Positions 27,033 to 35,692 of a DNA stretch of 64,000 nt are shown here, one piece after another. A program made the translations under genes and the position numbers. Numbering within the stretch: position 1 is the stretch's first letter; every line of letters starts with the position of its first letter. Source of the stretch: Thermogutta sp039793925 (GTDB lineage Bacteria; Planctomycetota; Planctomycetia; Pirellulales; Thermoguttaceae); contig NZ_JBAMME010000289.1 in the NCBI RefSeq assembly GCF_039793925.1, forward strand, positions 30,037 through 94,036. Reading direction: 5' to 3'. A model generated the notes under the pieces. The model had not been told where the DNA came from. It was given only the letters and a program-made list of their open reading frames with translations, and searched no databases.

Positions 27033-28270
27033 GGGCCTGCCTCCTTGAGAATCCGGACCGGTGTCCCATCATCCACGAGCGACTGGCCGGTGGTGATCAC
27101 GGGGACAACCGCCGACAGCCCCGCACGGATCTCGCGCCAGCCTTCCGTTTCCCACCCCAATTCGACGGGCACTGCTTTGGCTTTTCCGTCCGCCACTACG
27201 AACACGACGTTACGGCCTCCGCGGTGCTGAACAGCCGAGGCGGGAACACCCAAACCTTGCCGGGAAGCTAGCACGAGCGTGACCTCTGCCAGGCAGCCGG
27301 GTACAACTTCCGGTGGTGGCGATTGGAGGAGCGCCTTAATTTGGAAGGTCCGCAGGCGCGGTTCAATGACAGGGCTTTTGAAACTGACGGGCAATTCGCC
27401 CAGATCACGACCTGCCGCCCGAACGCGCATTTTCGTTTGTCCGACCACCACCTCGTCATAATACTCGTACGGCACAAAGATACTCACCTCCACGAGCGAC
27501 AGATCGTCAATGCGGAGGACGGGCTCCCCGGCCCCTGCCATCTCACCCGGCTCTTTCATTCGCCTGGACACGCGGCCTGAAACTGGGGCAATCACGAGTG
27601 AATCGGCAAGATCTTTCTCGGCGATTTTGAGATTGAGTCGGGCCTGTTCAAGCTGTGCTTTGGACAACTCAATGAGGGTTCGCACATGACGTATGTCGGC
27701 CTCCAACTGTCGCACCTGCGCTGCCTGGTGCTCCACCATCTGGCGGGAAACCGCACTTTGCTGCGACAGGTCTCTGTAGCGGGCCAAATCGGCCTCGGCC
27801 ACTTCCTTCGCCACCAGCGTCTTTTCCAAAAGAGCCTCTTTTTCCCGCACGGAGCATTCCGCCACCGTCACCTGTTCCTGGGCGATGGCCACTGCCTGCG
27901 TCAGTTTCACGGAGTCGGTCTGGAAGAGTTTGGTCTTCCCTGCCTCCACGAAATCCCCCTCGTCCACAAAGATAGCGTCCAGCGTGCCGGGTATCCGGGC
28001 GGAAACGAGGGCATAACGCTTCGAAAGAATGTTCCCGGCCACCTCGACTCGCTGTTCAAAGACCATCGTCCGAGCAGGCTGCACAATCACTGGTACAGCA
28101 TTCCGAGCTTCCGCAGCACTCTCACTTCCTGCAAAGGCCCCCGGCCCTTGGGGCCCCTTTTCTTCGCCGAACATCCAACCGGAAAGGGCAGCGATCACCA
28201 CCCCCGCGGCGACAACCAGGGCCGCTATTCCCAGGCTGATCACGTTTTGCCACATTTTCTGGCGAGTCAT
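27029..28270 (-). CDS. RND efflux periplasmic adaptor (membrane fusion protein)
   Basis: 413 residues, ATG with GGAGG eight bases ahead. An N-terminal anchor helix lies at about 12-31. A barrel-sandwich half begins with RVEVAGNILSKRYALVSA, followed by a long alpha-hairpin (about 115-210, e.g. REKEALLEKTLVAKEVAEAD and VRQLEADIRHVRTLIE). The second lipoyl half is LVIAPVSGRVSRRMKEPGE, and beta-barrel and membrane-proximal domains follow (VSIFVPYEYYDEVVVGQ). This is the HlyD/AcrA family plan and links the inner-membrane pump to an outer-membrane channel. The pump gene overlaps its 3' end by four bases. A Gly/Ala-rich stretch follows the anchor. Confidence 0.93.
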   Translation of the reverse strand: MTRQKMWQNVISLGIAALVVAAGVVIAALSGWMFGEEKGPQGPGAFAGSESAAEARNAVPVIVQPARTMVFEQRVEVAGNILSKRYALVSARIPGTLDAIFVDEGDFVEAGKTKLFQTDSVKLTQAVAIAQEQVTVAECSVREKEALLEKTLVAKEVAEADLARYRDLSQQSAVSRQMVEHQAAQVRQLEADIRHVRTLIELSKAQLEQARLNLKIAEKDLADSLVIAPVSGRVSRRMKEPGEMAGAGEPVLRIDDLSLVEVSIFVPYEYYDEVVVGQTKMRVRAAGRDLGELPVSFKSPVIEPRLRTFQIKALLQSPPPEVVPGCLAEVTLVLASRQGLGVPASAVQHRGGRNVVFVVADGKAKAVPVELGWETEGWREIRAGLSAVVPVITTGQSLVDDGTPVRILKEAGP

Positions 28271-28422
28271 ATCTCATCCTCCCGGATGAACTTTCACGAG
28301 AAATACCGCCACTTCCGCCTCCGCATAATCGTCTCGTCGTGCGTCAAATCATTGCCCCCCAGATACCTCGCGGCGATCAACTGACCTTCTCCCCGGTGGA
28401 CACCCGCCCAGCCGAGACTCCA

Positions 28423-29055
28423 TCAGCCCGGTGGAACAATTTGACCACCCCTCGAGCCAATACCGTGCACGAAAACGTCCAAGAGCCGCTGGACGCTCTC
28501 ATCAATGGGGCGAATTTCCCCTGTTTCGAGCTGGCGTTCAATCACGAATTGCAGGGCCCCGATGATCATCTCCGCCACAATCACCGGGTCGATCGATCGA
28601 AAAACGCCCTCTTCCATGCCCTGTTGAACGATCGTCCGAAAGCGCTCGATGGCCAGGCCTCGCTTGGCCCTTTGCGACGTAAAGCAAAGTTCTCGGACGG
28701 CTGGATCACGGAACAGAAAGTCGAACAAAGATCGATGTTGCGAGAAATACTCCAGCCACATGCGGACCATGGCCTCGAGTTTTTCCAGAGCGGGAGAGGC
28801 TTTCTGAACGATCTCTTCTCCCGCCTGAATGGCCGGCTCGATGAATTGCTCGAAAACGTGAGTCACAAGCTCTTGTTTGTTGCGGAAATAGTGATAGATG
28901 CTCCCCTTGGCCACACCTGCGACTTCGGCCACGCGGTCCATGGTGAGTCCTTCATAGCCGTGCTGCTTGAGCACCTCCAGCGCGGCCTGGCTGATCCCGT
29001 CTTTCATGACGGAGATGGCGAGTTCACGACACTTTTCAGACAGGCTTGGTGGCAT
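28423..29055 (-). CDS. TetR/AcrR family transcriptional regulator
   Basis: 210 residues. The N-terminal helix-turn-helix is typical: GYEGLTMDRVAEVAGVAKG (33-51) then SIYHYFRNKQELV (52-64). The ligand-binding helical domain follows, with KLEAMVRMWLEYFSQH and later ERFRTIVQQGMEEGVFRSID. It is the first gene of the tetR-adaptor-pump operon, 152 bases upstream of the adaptor. A near-perfect 16-bp palindrome overlaps its own promoter, so it probably represses itself, the pump operon and perhaps the divergent outer-membrane gene. The inducer is unknown. Confidence 0.93.
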   Translation of the reverse strand: MPPSLSEKCRELAISVMKDGISQAALEVLKQHGYEGLTMDRVAEVAGVAKGSIYHYFRNKQELVTHVFEQFIEPAIQAGEEIVQKASPALEKLEAMVRMWLEYFSQHRSLFDFLFRDPAVRELCFTSQRAKRGLAIERFRTIVQQGMEEGVFRSIDPVIVAEMIIGALQFVIERQLETGEIRPIDESVQRLLDVFVHGIGSRGGQIVPPG

Positions 29056-29279
29056 GAATCCCTCTCCAGTGGCGAATCTTTTCTACAGCGCAAAGACGCG
29101 AGGAAAATTTCCCAAGGCACTCCAAATTCCCGCGGATACTAGCGTCGCCGGTCTTTAGCGCGCCGGGATCACCGGCCGAGCCCGCAATCCGTCTACAGGT
29201 CTCTTCGGTGGTTCACCGCAAATGATCGTTCTTAGACTGATACGACAGAAGTTTAACTAGAGTTCATGTATCTAAACCA

Positions 29280-29308
29280 ATCGTAGATTCCATTGACCGA
29301 TCAGTCAA
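29280..29308 (-). promoter_or_regulatory. Sigma-70-like promoter for the tetR-adaptor-pump operon
   Basis: On the minus strand, TTGACT (29308-29303), a 17-base spacer and TACGAT (29285-29280) form a good -35/-10 pair pointing at the tetR gene. The -35 box and part of the spacer coincide with the operator palindrome, an arrangement that suits repression by blocking polymerase. Confidence 0.55.
29293..29308. promoter_or_regulatory. Candidate TetR operator palindrome
   Basis: TTGACCGATCAGTCAA matches its own reverse complement at 14 of 16 positions. Size and symmetry are typical for TetR-family operators, and the site lies in the divergent region between the regulator gene and the outer-membrane factor gene, on the regulator's promoter. 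Confidence 0.6.
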
Positions 29309-29482
29309 CATCATAACTTGTCAGTTTATTCCTAACCGCGCTTCGTGATTTTTCCGAAGTTAACTAAAGCAACACCGCTGACGAAGTTTTTGGCCTTGAT
29401 AACGATTCGGGCTGTGCCGAGGAAACTCCACAGGAAATGTTAAGTACGCGGCTTTTTTAGCTAGCTTGCCAGGGGGATTTCT

Positions 29483-31423
29483 ATGGGGAACACGCAACCC
29501 AGAAAACTAAAATCAGCAGGATACCGAAGCTGGAGACCCGCCAACTCAGCCAGGAGCAAAGGACTACGATCTGGGATTCCGGTCTTCATCGCTATTGCTA
29601 CCTTGCTATTGATTGCGGGAGGTGGCTGTTCCACCAGTTTGAGGGATTGGTGGCATAAAGGCTTCAAGGTCGGGCCCGACTATTGCCCTCCCTCGGCGGA
29701 GGTTGGCGAAGCGTGGATCGACAGCAACGACCCGTCGGTGAAAGCAACGGGTGACGTCGACTATGCCCATTGGTGGACGGTATTTAACGATCCCGTTCTT
29801 AACGAGCTCGTTTACACCGCATATCAGGAAAACTTGCCATTAAAAATTGCCGCGTGGCGGATCATGGAGGCCCGATACCAACTGGGCGTAGCACGAGGCT
29901 ATCTCCTGCCGCAAGAACAGCAGGCGATCGGCTCCTTTATGCGGACCCAGATGAGCCATGAAGCGTTCCCTGTGTCAAAGTTTTCCCAGATCCCTGGTTT
30001 TAAGATGGCTTATGACGATTGGCTGGGCGGTTTGACGGCTTCATGGGAACTGGACTTTTGGGGACGCTATCGGCGGATGATCGAGGCTGCGGAGGCCAAT
30101 GTGCAGGCGCAGGAGGAAGACTACAACGCAGCGCTCGTTCTATTGCAGGCCGAGGTAGCTTCCACGTATATTCAGCTCCGGGAACTGGATGAGCGTCTCG
30201 ATCTTGCGCGAAAGAACGTAGCCCTTCAGCGGGACACGTTGGCCATCGCCAGGGCGCGATTCGAGCAGGGAATCGTGAGCCAGCTTGACGTGCATCAGGC
30301 CCAGGCAATCCTCTCAAACACTGAGTCCATGATTCCCATGTTGGAGTCGATGCGGCGGGTGGCAGAGAACCGACTGTGCACTCTGCTCGGACAGCCCCCG
30401 CAGGACCTGGACCCAATTCTGGGCGCCCAAGGAAAAATTCCCACAGTTCCGCCTGATGTGGTCGTCGGCATTCCTGCTGATCTGCTCCGCCGCCGTCCGG
30501 ATGTGCGACGCGCTGAACGGCTCGCGGCCGCCCAGTGCGCAAAAATTGGCGTGGCTGAGGCCGAATTCTATCCCCACATTGCCATCACCGGCCAACTGGC
30601 CTGGCAGGCAGAGAACTTCAGTGATCTGTTCGGTTCAAGTGCCTTCACGGGCATGATTGGTCCGGGCTTTCGGTGGAACATTCTCAACTATGGCCGCATT
30701 CGTAACAACGTGCTCATGGAAGACGCCCGATTCCGGCAGGCAATTCTGGGTTACCAGGAAACGGTGCTGCGTGCGGCCGAGGAAGCGGAAGATATGATCA
30801 CAGCATTCCTCATGGAGCAGCGCCGGCTGCGGGCATTGGAGCAGGCCACCGAGGCCACCGCCCAGGCCTCCCAACTGGCCGTCGCGCAGTATCAACAGGG
30901 GCTCATCGACTTTCAGCGGGTAATCGACTCGCAGCGAGCACTGGTGCAGCAGCAGGACGCCCTGGCGGAGTCCCGAGGAAAAGTGGCTCTCAACCTCATT
31001 GCTGTGTACAAAGCGCTGGGCGGCGGTTGGGAGATGCGTCGGAACCCGACGGCCGGGGTTATTCTGACGCAGCTGCAAACGGTTCAGAAATCTCAAGGTG
31101 GCCAGGCGCAATCCCCGGCGCCGACCCCGGCTGAGGCCCCGCAGCCTGCTCCGCCGGCTTCTCCATTCAAACGAGAGCCGGAAAAATCGCAGTCACTCCC
31201 GCCAGCCGCACCGCCCCAACCGGCGCTGGATGGGCAGGAGCAACAGACACCTCCGGCCCCCATGCCCGAATCGCCGATGGCGCCGCCTGCCCAGGAGTTG
31301 CCTCAGGCTCCCGCCAATCTGCCGCCGGCACCGAGTCCTTCGGAATCATCCTCGCGACAAAACCCGTCGCTACCGGTTTTGCCAGCCCAAGGGGAAGTCG
31401 GGGAAATTGGCATCTCGGGTTAA
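29483..31423 (+). CDS. Outer-membrane efflux lipoprotein (TolC/OprM/NodT family) with Pro-rich tail
   Basis: 646 residues, ATG with AGGGGG ahead. A signal with a lipobox-like end (LLIAGGGC, C49) suggests a lipid-anchored outer-membrane factor. The body has the duplicated TolC helical plan: PVLNELVYTAYQENLPLK, ARGYLLPQEQ, a long helix with DERLDLARKNVALQRDTL, RFEQGIVSQLDVHQAQA, then GIPADLLRRRPDVRRAERL and YPHIAITGQL in the second half. Residues from about 543 to the end (about 104 residues) are very rich in Pro, Gln and Ala, which is not part of the normal OprM fold. It is divergent from the regulator-adaptor-pump operon and is the obvious third component. It ends ten bases from the stop of a convergent gene. 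Confidence 0.9.
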   Translation: MGNTQPRKLKSAGYRSWRPANSARSKGLRSGIPVFIAIATLLLIAGGGCSTSLRDWWHKGFKVGPDYCPPSAEVGEAWIDSNDPSVKATGDVDYAHWWTVFNDPVLNELVYTAYQENLPLKIAAWRIMEARYQLGVARGYLLPQEQQAIGSFMRTQMSHEAFPVSKFSQIPGFKMAYDDWLGGLTASWELDFWGRYRRMIEAAEANVQAQEEDYNAALVLLQAEVASTYIQLRELDERLDLARKNVALQRDTLAIARARFEQGIVSQLDVHQAQAILSNTESMIPMLESMRRVAENRLCTLLGQPPQDLDPILGAQGKIPTVPPDVVVGIPADLLRRRPDVRRAERLAAAQCAKIGVAEAEFYPHIAITGQLAWQAENFSDLFGSSAFTGMIGPGFRWNILNYGRIRNNVLMEDARFRQAILGYQETVLRAAEEAEDMITAFLMEQRRLRALEQATEATAQASQLAVAQYQQGLIDFQRVIDSQRALVQQQDALAESRGKVALNLIAVYKALGGGWEMRRNPTAGVILTQLQTVQKSQGGQAQSPAPTPAEAPQPAPPASPFKREPEKSQSLPPAAPPQPALDGQEQQTPPAPMPESPMAPPAQELPQAPANLPPAPSPSESSSRQNPSLPVLPAQGEVGEIGISG

Positions 31424-31433
31424 CAAGGGGAAA

Positions 31434-33539
31434 TCATTCTTCCTCGCGGTGTTCGTAATCCGCGGTGCGAATAGTGGTGACGATCCGACCATTCTCCAGC
31501 CCCCGGATCTGTTCGATTCGGGGGCCTTTCACATAGAACCCGTTCTGCGGAAGAAGGTACTTGTTGCCGCCATCCACCGCAAGCTCATAAGGCTCGCTGC
31601 CGAAATTGACTATCACAACCGTGCCATCGGAGAAGGTTGTTCGCTGAACATCGCGGTTTTCGGTAACGAATTCGTGATTAAGCATTTCGGTGCCCGCGAT
31701 GACCTCATGGAGAATACACGTATTGCGGTAGGTCCGCAGGAAGACATCCCGGTGATTCAGCCATGAACCGCGACGCCGATCCGCCCACAGAAGCGGAATG
31801 GTCCCATACAAAACGTTAAAGGCATCTTTTTTGGGCGTAATTTCTGGAGCCGCCTGGAGGAGAAAATCGCTCGAATCGCCCCAATACCATGTCGTCACGA
31901 CGCAATCGTGAAACACGAGTTCCCAAAGTGGTGCGCGTTCGCGGTGTCCGATGCCCCAGCGTTCGTATTCACTCCACGGTGGAAGCTTATCGCCCCAGGG
32001 GCTGGTAAACGCTTCGTCCTTGCTCTTCGGGGGAATCAAATGCCCGGCCGGCCAGGAGAAGTAAGCATTGCAGCTCATCATCCCCTCGAAGTAGTCCACA
32101 TAGGGTACCGCCCACCAGATGCCGTGTTCGCCACCCACCACGAGTTTGAGCGAGCGGACATAATGGAGCAGATCCACACCGCATTGCCGCTTCTGTGCTC
32201 GTGTGAGAAGGTGAGCGGGGTCGTAGCACTCATAGAGGTCCTCAGCGGTGGTCACATCAATGAATCGCCCCAGAAAAGGATACTCCGCAAGGATCTTGGG
32301 GATATCCCGCTGCGCTGTGCGCACCCAAAGGGCGGGGCATCGCTTCATGAACTGGGTTTTCTTATCGAATGTCAGCCAGGCCTTCATTCTCTCGCCATTG
32401 GCCTGAAGAACCACATTTTGAGGGACGAAATCGTGGGAACGGTCGATCTTGTCTTCGCTGTCCACGGGAAGGACGTCCGTGTAATTGTCGTATTCGCTGG
32501 TGATGTAACCCAGTTCATTCACCTGCCGCATTTGGTCGGGCGGCATGCGACCCTGCACGAGAAGCCGCCTGATTCCCGCTTGCCTGGCCTCTTGGGCAAA
32601 CTGCAAATTGGCGTTGCCCCACACGTCGGGAGCGCCGAACAGCCGCTTTAGTTCCGGGTTTGCTTTCACTTTTTCAGAGAATGGGACGATCAAACCCAAT
32701 TCCTGCGCGTACGCGCGATAGCGCTTGGCCAGGGCCACGTACCCACCTTTGTCCACGAAATGCCAGATCAGCTTCCGGGGATAACTGAACTTGCCCATAC
32801 TGGGCGACCAGCCGATGCTCGGCACCCACGCAAACTGATCGCCTTTTTGAACTTTGCGAAGTTCGACGTATCCATCATCACTGGTTTCCACCAGGATCAT
32901 GTAACCGACGCCCGTTGGAAGATCACAAACGCCCACCCAGGGCATATCCAACCGCGACGTGTTGAACCACCGCCGGGGCAGTTGCTCTTCCGTCACGGGA
33001 TAAAGGTGTCCATTGCAGTAATCCGCGATGGCGATGACCCCATGCTCACTTCTGTAGAAAAGAGGTGTCCAGAATCGCTGGTTGGAAAATGCAACTTCGC
33101 GGTCGGGCATATCCACCGTCATGAAAAGATCGGCGGAATCCGCTGGCAGCCGAAGGGTTACCGTTCCCGAATAGGGCTTGTTGTCTCTCCAGAAGAGGGT
33201 CGTTTCGCAGGAAATCGCATCGTTTTCCACCTTTTGAACATTTCTCAGCACCTCGCGCCGCTTGGGCTCTTCGACCACTGAGCTCCATTTGTGGCCGACC
33301 CGTTTGTCGAGAACTTCCCACGCGCCCGATTGCGGTTCGAGAACCACCTTCAGAAACGCGTTTTCCAGCACCCAGGCGTTTCCGTCCTGACCCACGTGGG
33401 TAGCTGGCCCCTGCCGACCAGTTTCTCCGTTTTCGACTCCGACTGCGGACAGTGCGCGGCCCCAGGCGACTGCTAAGAGCAGGCCCCACATCATACACAA
33501 CCAAGCGCGTTGCATGTAGCGACGATAACGGTGAGCCAT
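31434..33539 (-). CDS. Secreted glycoside-hydrolase-like protein (GH101/GH129-related, tentative)
   Basis: About 701 residues from the ATG at 33539, which has GGAGG at good spacing; a start at 33560 lacks this. A signal peptide (CMMWGLLLAVAWGRALSA) is followed by a beta-sandwich region (about 40-260, NAFLKVVLEPQSGAWEVLDK), then a barrel-like central region with WGNANLQFAQEARQAGIRR, SEYDNYTDVLP and GGEHGIWWAVPYVDYFEG, and a C-terminal beta domain (TFSDGTVVIVNFGSEPYEL). The domain order, and the Asp/Glu-rich strands in the centre, resemble GH101/GH129-type or DUF5696 glycosidases. This is from memory and was not checked. No partner genes adjoin it. An extracellular or periplasmic glycan-degrading enzyme is likely. 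Confidence 0.55.
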   Translation of the reverse strand: MAHRYRRYMQRAWLCMMWGLLLAVAWGRALSAVGVENGETGRQGPATHVGQDGNAWVLENAFLKVVLEPQSGAWEVLDKRVGHKWSSVVEEPKRREVLRNVQKVENDAISCETTLFWRDNKPYSGTVTLRLPADSADLFMTVDMPDREVAFSNQRFWTPLFYRSEHGVIAIADYCNGHLYPVTEEQLPRRWFNTSRLDMPWVGVCDLPTGVGYMILVETSDDGYVELRKVQKGDQFAWVPSIGWSPSMGKFSYPRKLIWHFVDKGGYVALAKRYRAYAQELGLIVPFSEKVKANPELKRLFGAPDVWGNANLQFAQEARQAGIRRLLVQGRMPPDQMRQVNELGYITSEYDNYTDVLPVDSEDKIDRSHDFVPQNVVLQANGERMKAWLTFDKKTQFMKRCPALWVRTAQRDIPKILAEYPFLGRFIDVTTAEDLYECYDPAHLLTRAQKRQCGVDLLHYVRSLKLVVGGEHGIWWAVPYVDYFEGMMSCNAYFSWPAGHLIPPKSKDEAFTSPWGDKLPPWSEYERWGIGHRERAPLWELVFHDCVVTTWYWGDSSDFLLQAAPEITPKKDAFNVLYGTIPLLWADRRRGSWLNHRDVFLRTYRNTCILHEVIAGTEMLNHEFVTENRDVQRTTFSDGTVVIVNFGSEPYELAVDGGNKYLLPQNGFYVKGPRIEQIRGLENGRIVTTIRTADYEHREEE

Positions 33540-34025
33540 GCGACACCTCCAGAGAACCATGACAGTTTCTTGTTCCTGTACGACAATCGGGCACAGGGCA
33601 GCCAGCCTCCGTTCCTCGGCACCAGGCAGGTCATCATGAGGCTTGATTCGGTACTACAGGGACACCTACCGCTGCGCCCAACCTGGCCGGACTTCCCGGG
33701 CAGCACGCAGCAGGCTTTGCGGTGTCCAGGGGGTCAATTCAGGAACGGCAGCCTGTCCGCCGGAGCACGTCACGCGAAATGTCAGTGTTCGTTTTTCTCC
33801 CGCCGCCAGGTCCGATGGAAACCGAAGCCCCGCGGCCAATGCGAGCTATGGTAGTCCTTCCCAGGCCGACCGAAGCCCGGTCCCCAGCGGCGCCATAGCT
33901 GACAGCCACGCCACCAGGGGTTATAATTGAGAGAGGAGCGATAATCAATAACAGGGAAAGCCTCGTCAAAAGAGATGAAAAAGCGACTCGTCGCACAAGC
34001 CGAACTCTTCCGGCGCGGCTTTTGA
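33540..34025. other. Intergenic region with no recognised gene
   Basis: Several short open frames exist on both strands (e.g. 33739-34032 minus), but none has a family motif, good start signal or consistent composition. No tRNA or repeat was seen. The right end leads into the strong promoter at 34026. Confidence 0.4.
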
Positions 34026-34054
34026 TTGACACATTATACCGGGCTGTTTAGAAT
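34026..34054 (+). promoter_or_regulatory. Near-consensus sigma-70 promoter
   Basis: TTGACA (34026-34031), exactly 17 bases, TAGAAT (34049-34054). This is the best promoter match in the window and lies about 150 bases ahead of the coiled-coil membrane protein gene, giving a leader of roughly 140 bases. Confidence 0.7.
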
Positions 34055-34201
34055 CGACGTAGGCTTGCATTACCCAAATTGCCAAGGTTTCCAGGCCCAC
34101 TTTTTCGGGGTCGCGGTTGGAACGCCGGTGGGCATCGGCCGGGCGCGAAATCCTGAGCGAGGCACTCCCTAACATCCAGGACGTCGAGGAGTAAGCTTGT
34201 C

Positions 34202-35623
34202 ATGGCACGTGAGAACCAAGGGCTGCAAATCGCCTTGATCACGTTCGTCATTTTGACGCTCTTGCTGGCCGTTTTCACCTATCTGTTTTTCCGCCAGTAT
34301 GACGAACAATACCGGAAGGCCCAGGCAGCTTTGGAGGAGGCCGCCAAAGCTAATGATGCAGCGCGTTCGGCTCAAACCGACCTCAATACGCTGAAGACCA
34401 TCCTTGGTTTCAGCACCACCGACCCGATGGACAAAATCACCCAGACGGCCAAGCAGGAACTGGAAACCTACGGTGCGGATCTCGATCCTTCCCAGCAAAA
34501 CTATCGCACCGTGCTGGATCACCTGTTCAAAACTCTCCAGGCCAAAAGTGCTACACTTGTGGCAACCGAGCAGAAACTTCGGGATGCCGAGGCTAAGATC
34601 GCTCAACTTGAGGCGAGCAAGGCTCCGTTGATTGCGCAGCAGAAAGATCGGGCCGATCAAGCGGAAGCCACTCTCACTCAGGAGCGTCAGAAATTCACGG
34701 CCGACCTCCAGGCGTCGTTCCAGGCTCGCGACGACCTCCAAAAGCGGGTCACCCAGGCCCAGCAGCAAGCCCAGGACGCTTTGGCCCAACTGGATGCCGC
34801 CAAGAAAGATTTTGATCGCCGCATCCGCACGGTTTCTGCGCTCTTGCAAGTGCGTACCAAGGAGCTGGAGGCCACCAAGAATCCACGTTTGGAAACACCT
34901 GATGGGCGCATTCAATGGGTGAATCAGCAACTGGGCACCGTGTGGATCAATCTGGGAGAAGCCGATGGGTTGTCGGTAGGAACGACGTTTGCGGTCTTTC
35001 CCGGAAATACACTGAATATTGCTGACGCAGAACGCAAAGGCGGCATCGAAGTGACGGCGATTCGGGGGCCGCACCTCGCCGAAGCCCGCATCATCGACGA
35101 CAAAGTAAGCGATCCCATCATGCCGGGAGACGTGATCAGCACGCTCATCTGGTCTCCAGGAGATCGCCGGCGCTTCGCCATCACCAACTTCGTCGATATC
35201 GACGATGACGGGCGGAGCGATCAGGAGCTGCTCATCAGCATCATTCGGCAGAGCAACGGGGTGGTGGATGCCTGGCTCGACGACGAAGGAAATCTTCACG
35301 GTCAGATCACGGCCGACACCGACTATATTGTGGTGGGGACCGAGCCACCGGAGGGAACCAATGTCGCTGTGATCCAGGCCCGGTCCGATATGCTCAAACG
35401 GGCTGATGAAATGGCGGTTCAACGGATCTCGGTCCGGGAATTGCTCCGACGTATCGGCTACAAGCGGGAGACGCACGTGGTGCGATTCGGACCGGGAGCC
35501 AATCCGGCTGATTTTCGAGCCAAGCCCAAGGAGGGTGAAGTCATTCGGCAGTCCACCGGAGCCGTCAGCGAAATCTTCCAGCCGCGACAACCGCCCCGGG
35601 CCAAGGCGGGCACGGCGTTCTGA
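34202..35623 (+). CDS. Membrane-anchored coiled-coil protein, possible BRCT-like C-terminus
   Basis: 473 residues, ATG with GAGGAG ten bases ahead. One N-terminal helix (8-30, LQIALITFVILTLLLAVF) anchors it. Residues about 33-235 are a long coiled coil rich in Ala, Gln, Lys and Glu (e.g. QQQAQDALAQLDAAKKDFDR). The C-terminal half is globular: GTVWINLGEADGLSVGTTF resembles a small beta-barrel. Later RRFAITNFVDIDDDGRSDQ and DYIVVGTEPPEG resemble the strands of a BRCT domain, but the known BRCT Trp is not evident. I recognise the type as common in planctomycetes without known function. A strong promoter upstream suggests high expression. Confidence 0.75.
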   Translation: MARENQGLQIALITFVILTLLLAVFTYLFFRQYDEQYRKAQAALEEAAKANDAARSAQTDLNTLKTILGFSTTDPMDKITQTAKQELETYGADLDPSQQNYRTVLDHLFKTLQAKSATLVATEQKLRDAEAKIAQLEASKAPLIAQQKDRADQAEATLTQERQKFTADLQASFQARDDLQKRVTQAQQQAQDALAQLDAAKKDFDRRIRTVSALLQVRTKELEATKNPRLETPDGRIQWVNQQLGTVWINLGEADGLSVGTTFAVFPGNTLNIADAERKGGIEVTAIRGPHLAEARIIDDKVSDPIMPGDVISTLIWSPGDRRRFAITNFVDIDDDGRSDQELLISIIRQSNGVVDAWLDDEGNLHGQITADTDYIVVGTEPPEGTNVAVIQARSDMLKRADEMAVQRISVRELLRRIGYKRETHVVRFGPGANPADFRAKPKEGEVIRQSTGAVSEIFQPRQPPRAKAGTAF

Positions 35624-35692
35624 CCAACGCTCTTGAACCCACGGACCGCTCCGGGCCGTTGCCCCCGGCAGTGGTATTCGCCTGCGATCCCA

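Larger units (their letters stand above)
29056..29482. promoter_or_regulatory. Divergent regulatory region of the efflux locus (427 bp)
   Basis: This AT-richer stretch carries the operator and the tetR promoter given separately. Apart from AGGGGG ahead of the outer-membrane factor ATG, I could not find a convincing promoter for the plus strand. No open frame or RNA was seen. Confidence 0.6.

Noticed and set aside
26226..27230. Plus-strand frame of 334 codons antisense to the pump gene
   Set aside because: His- and Asp-rich low-complexity translation, typical of an antisense shadow.
34169..35590. Minus-strand frame of 473 codons antisense to the coiled-coil gene
   Set aside because: It mirrors the plus-strand gene almost exactly, has no family motif, and the plus-strand gene has a strong promoter, ribosome binding site and clear domains.
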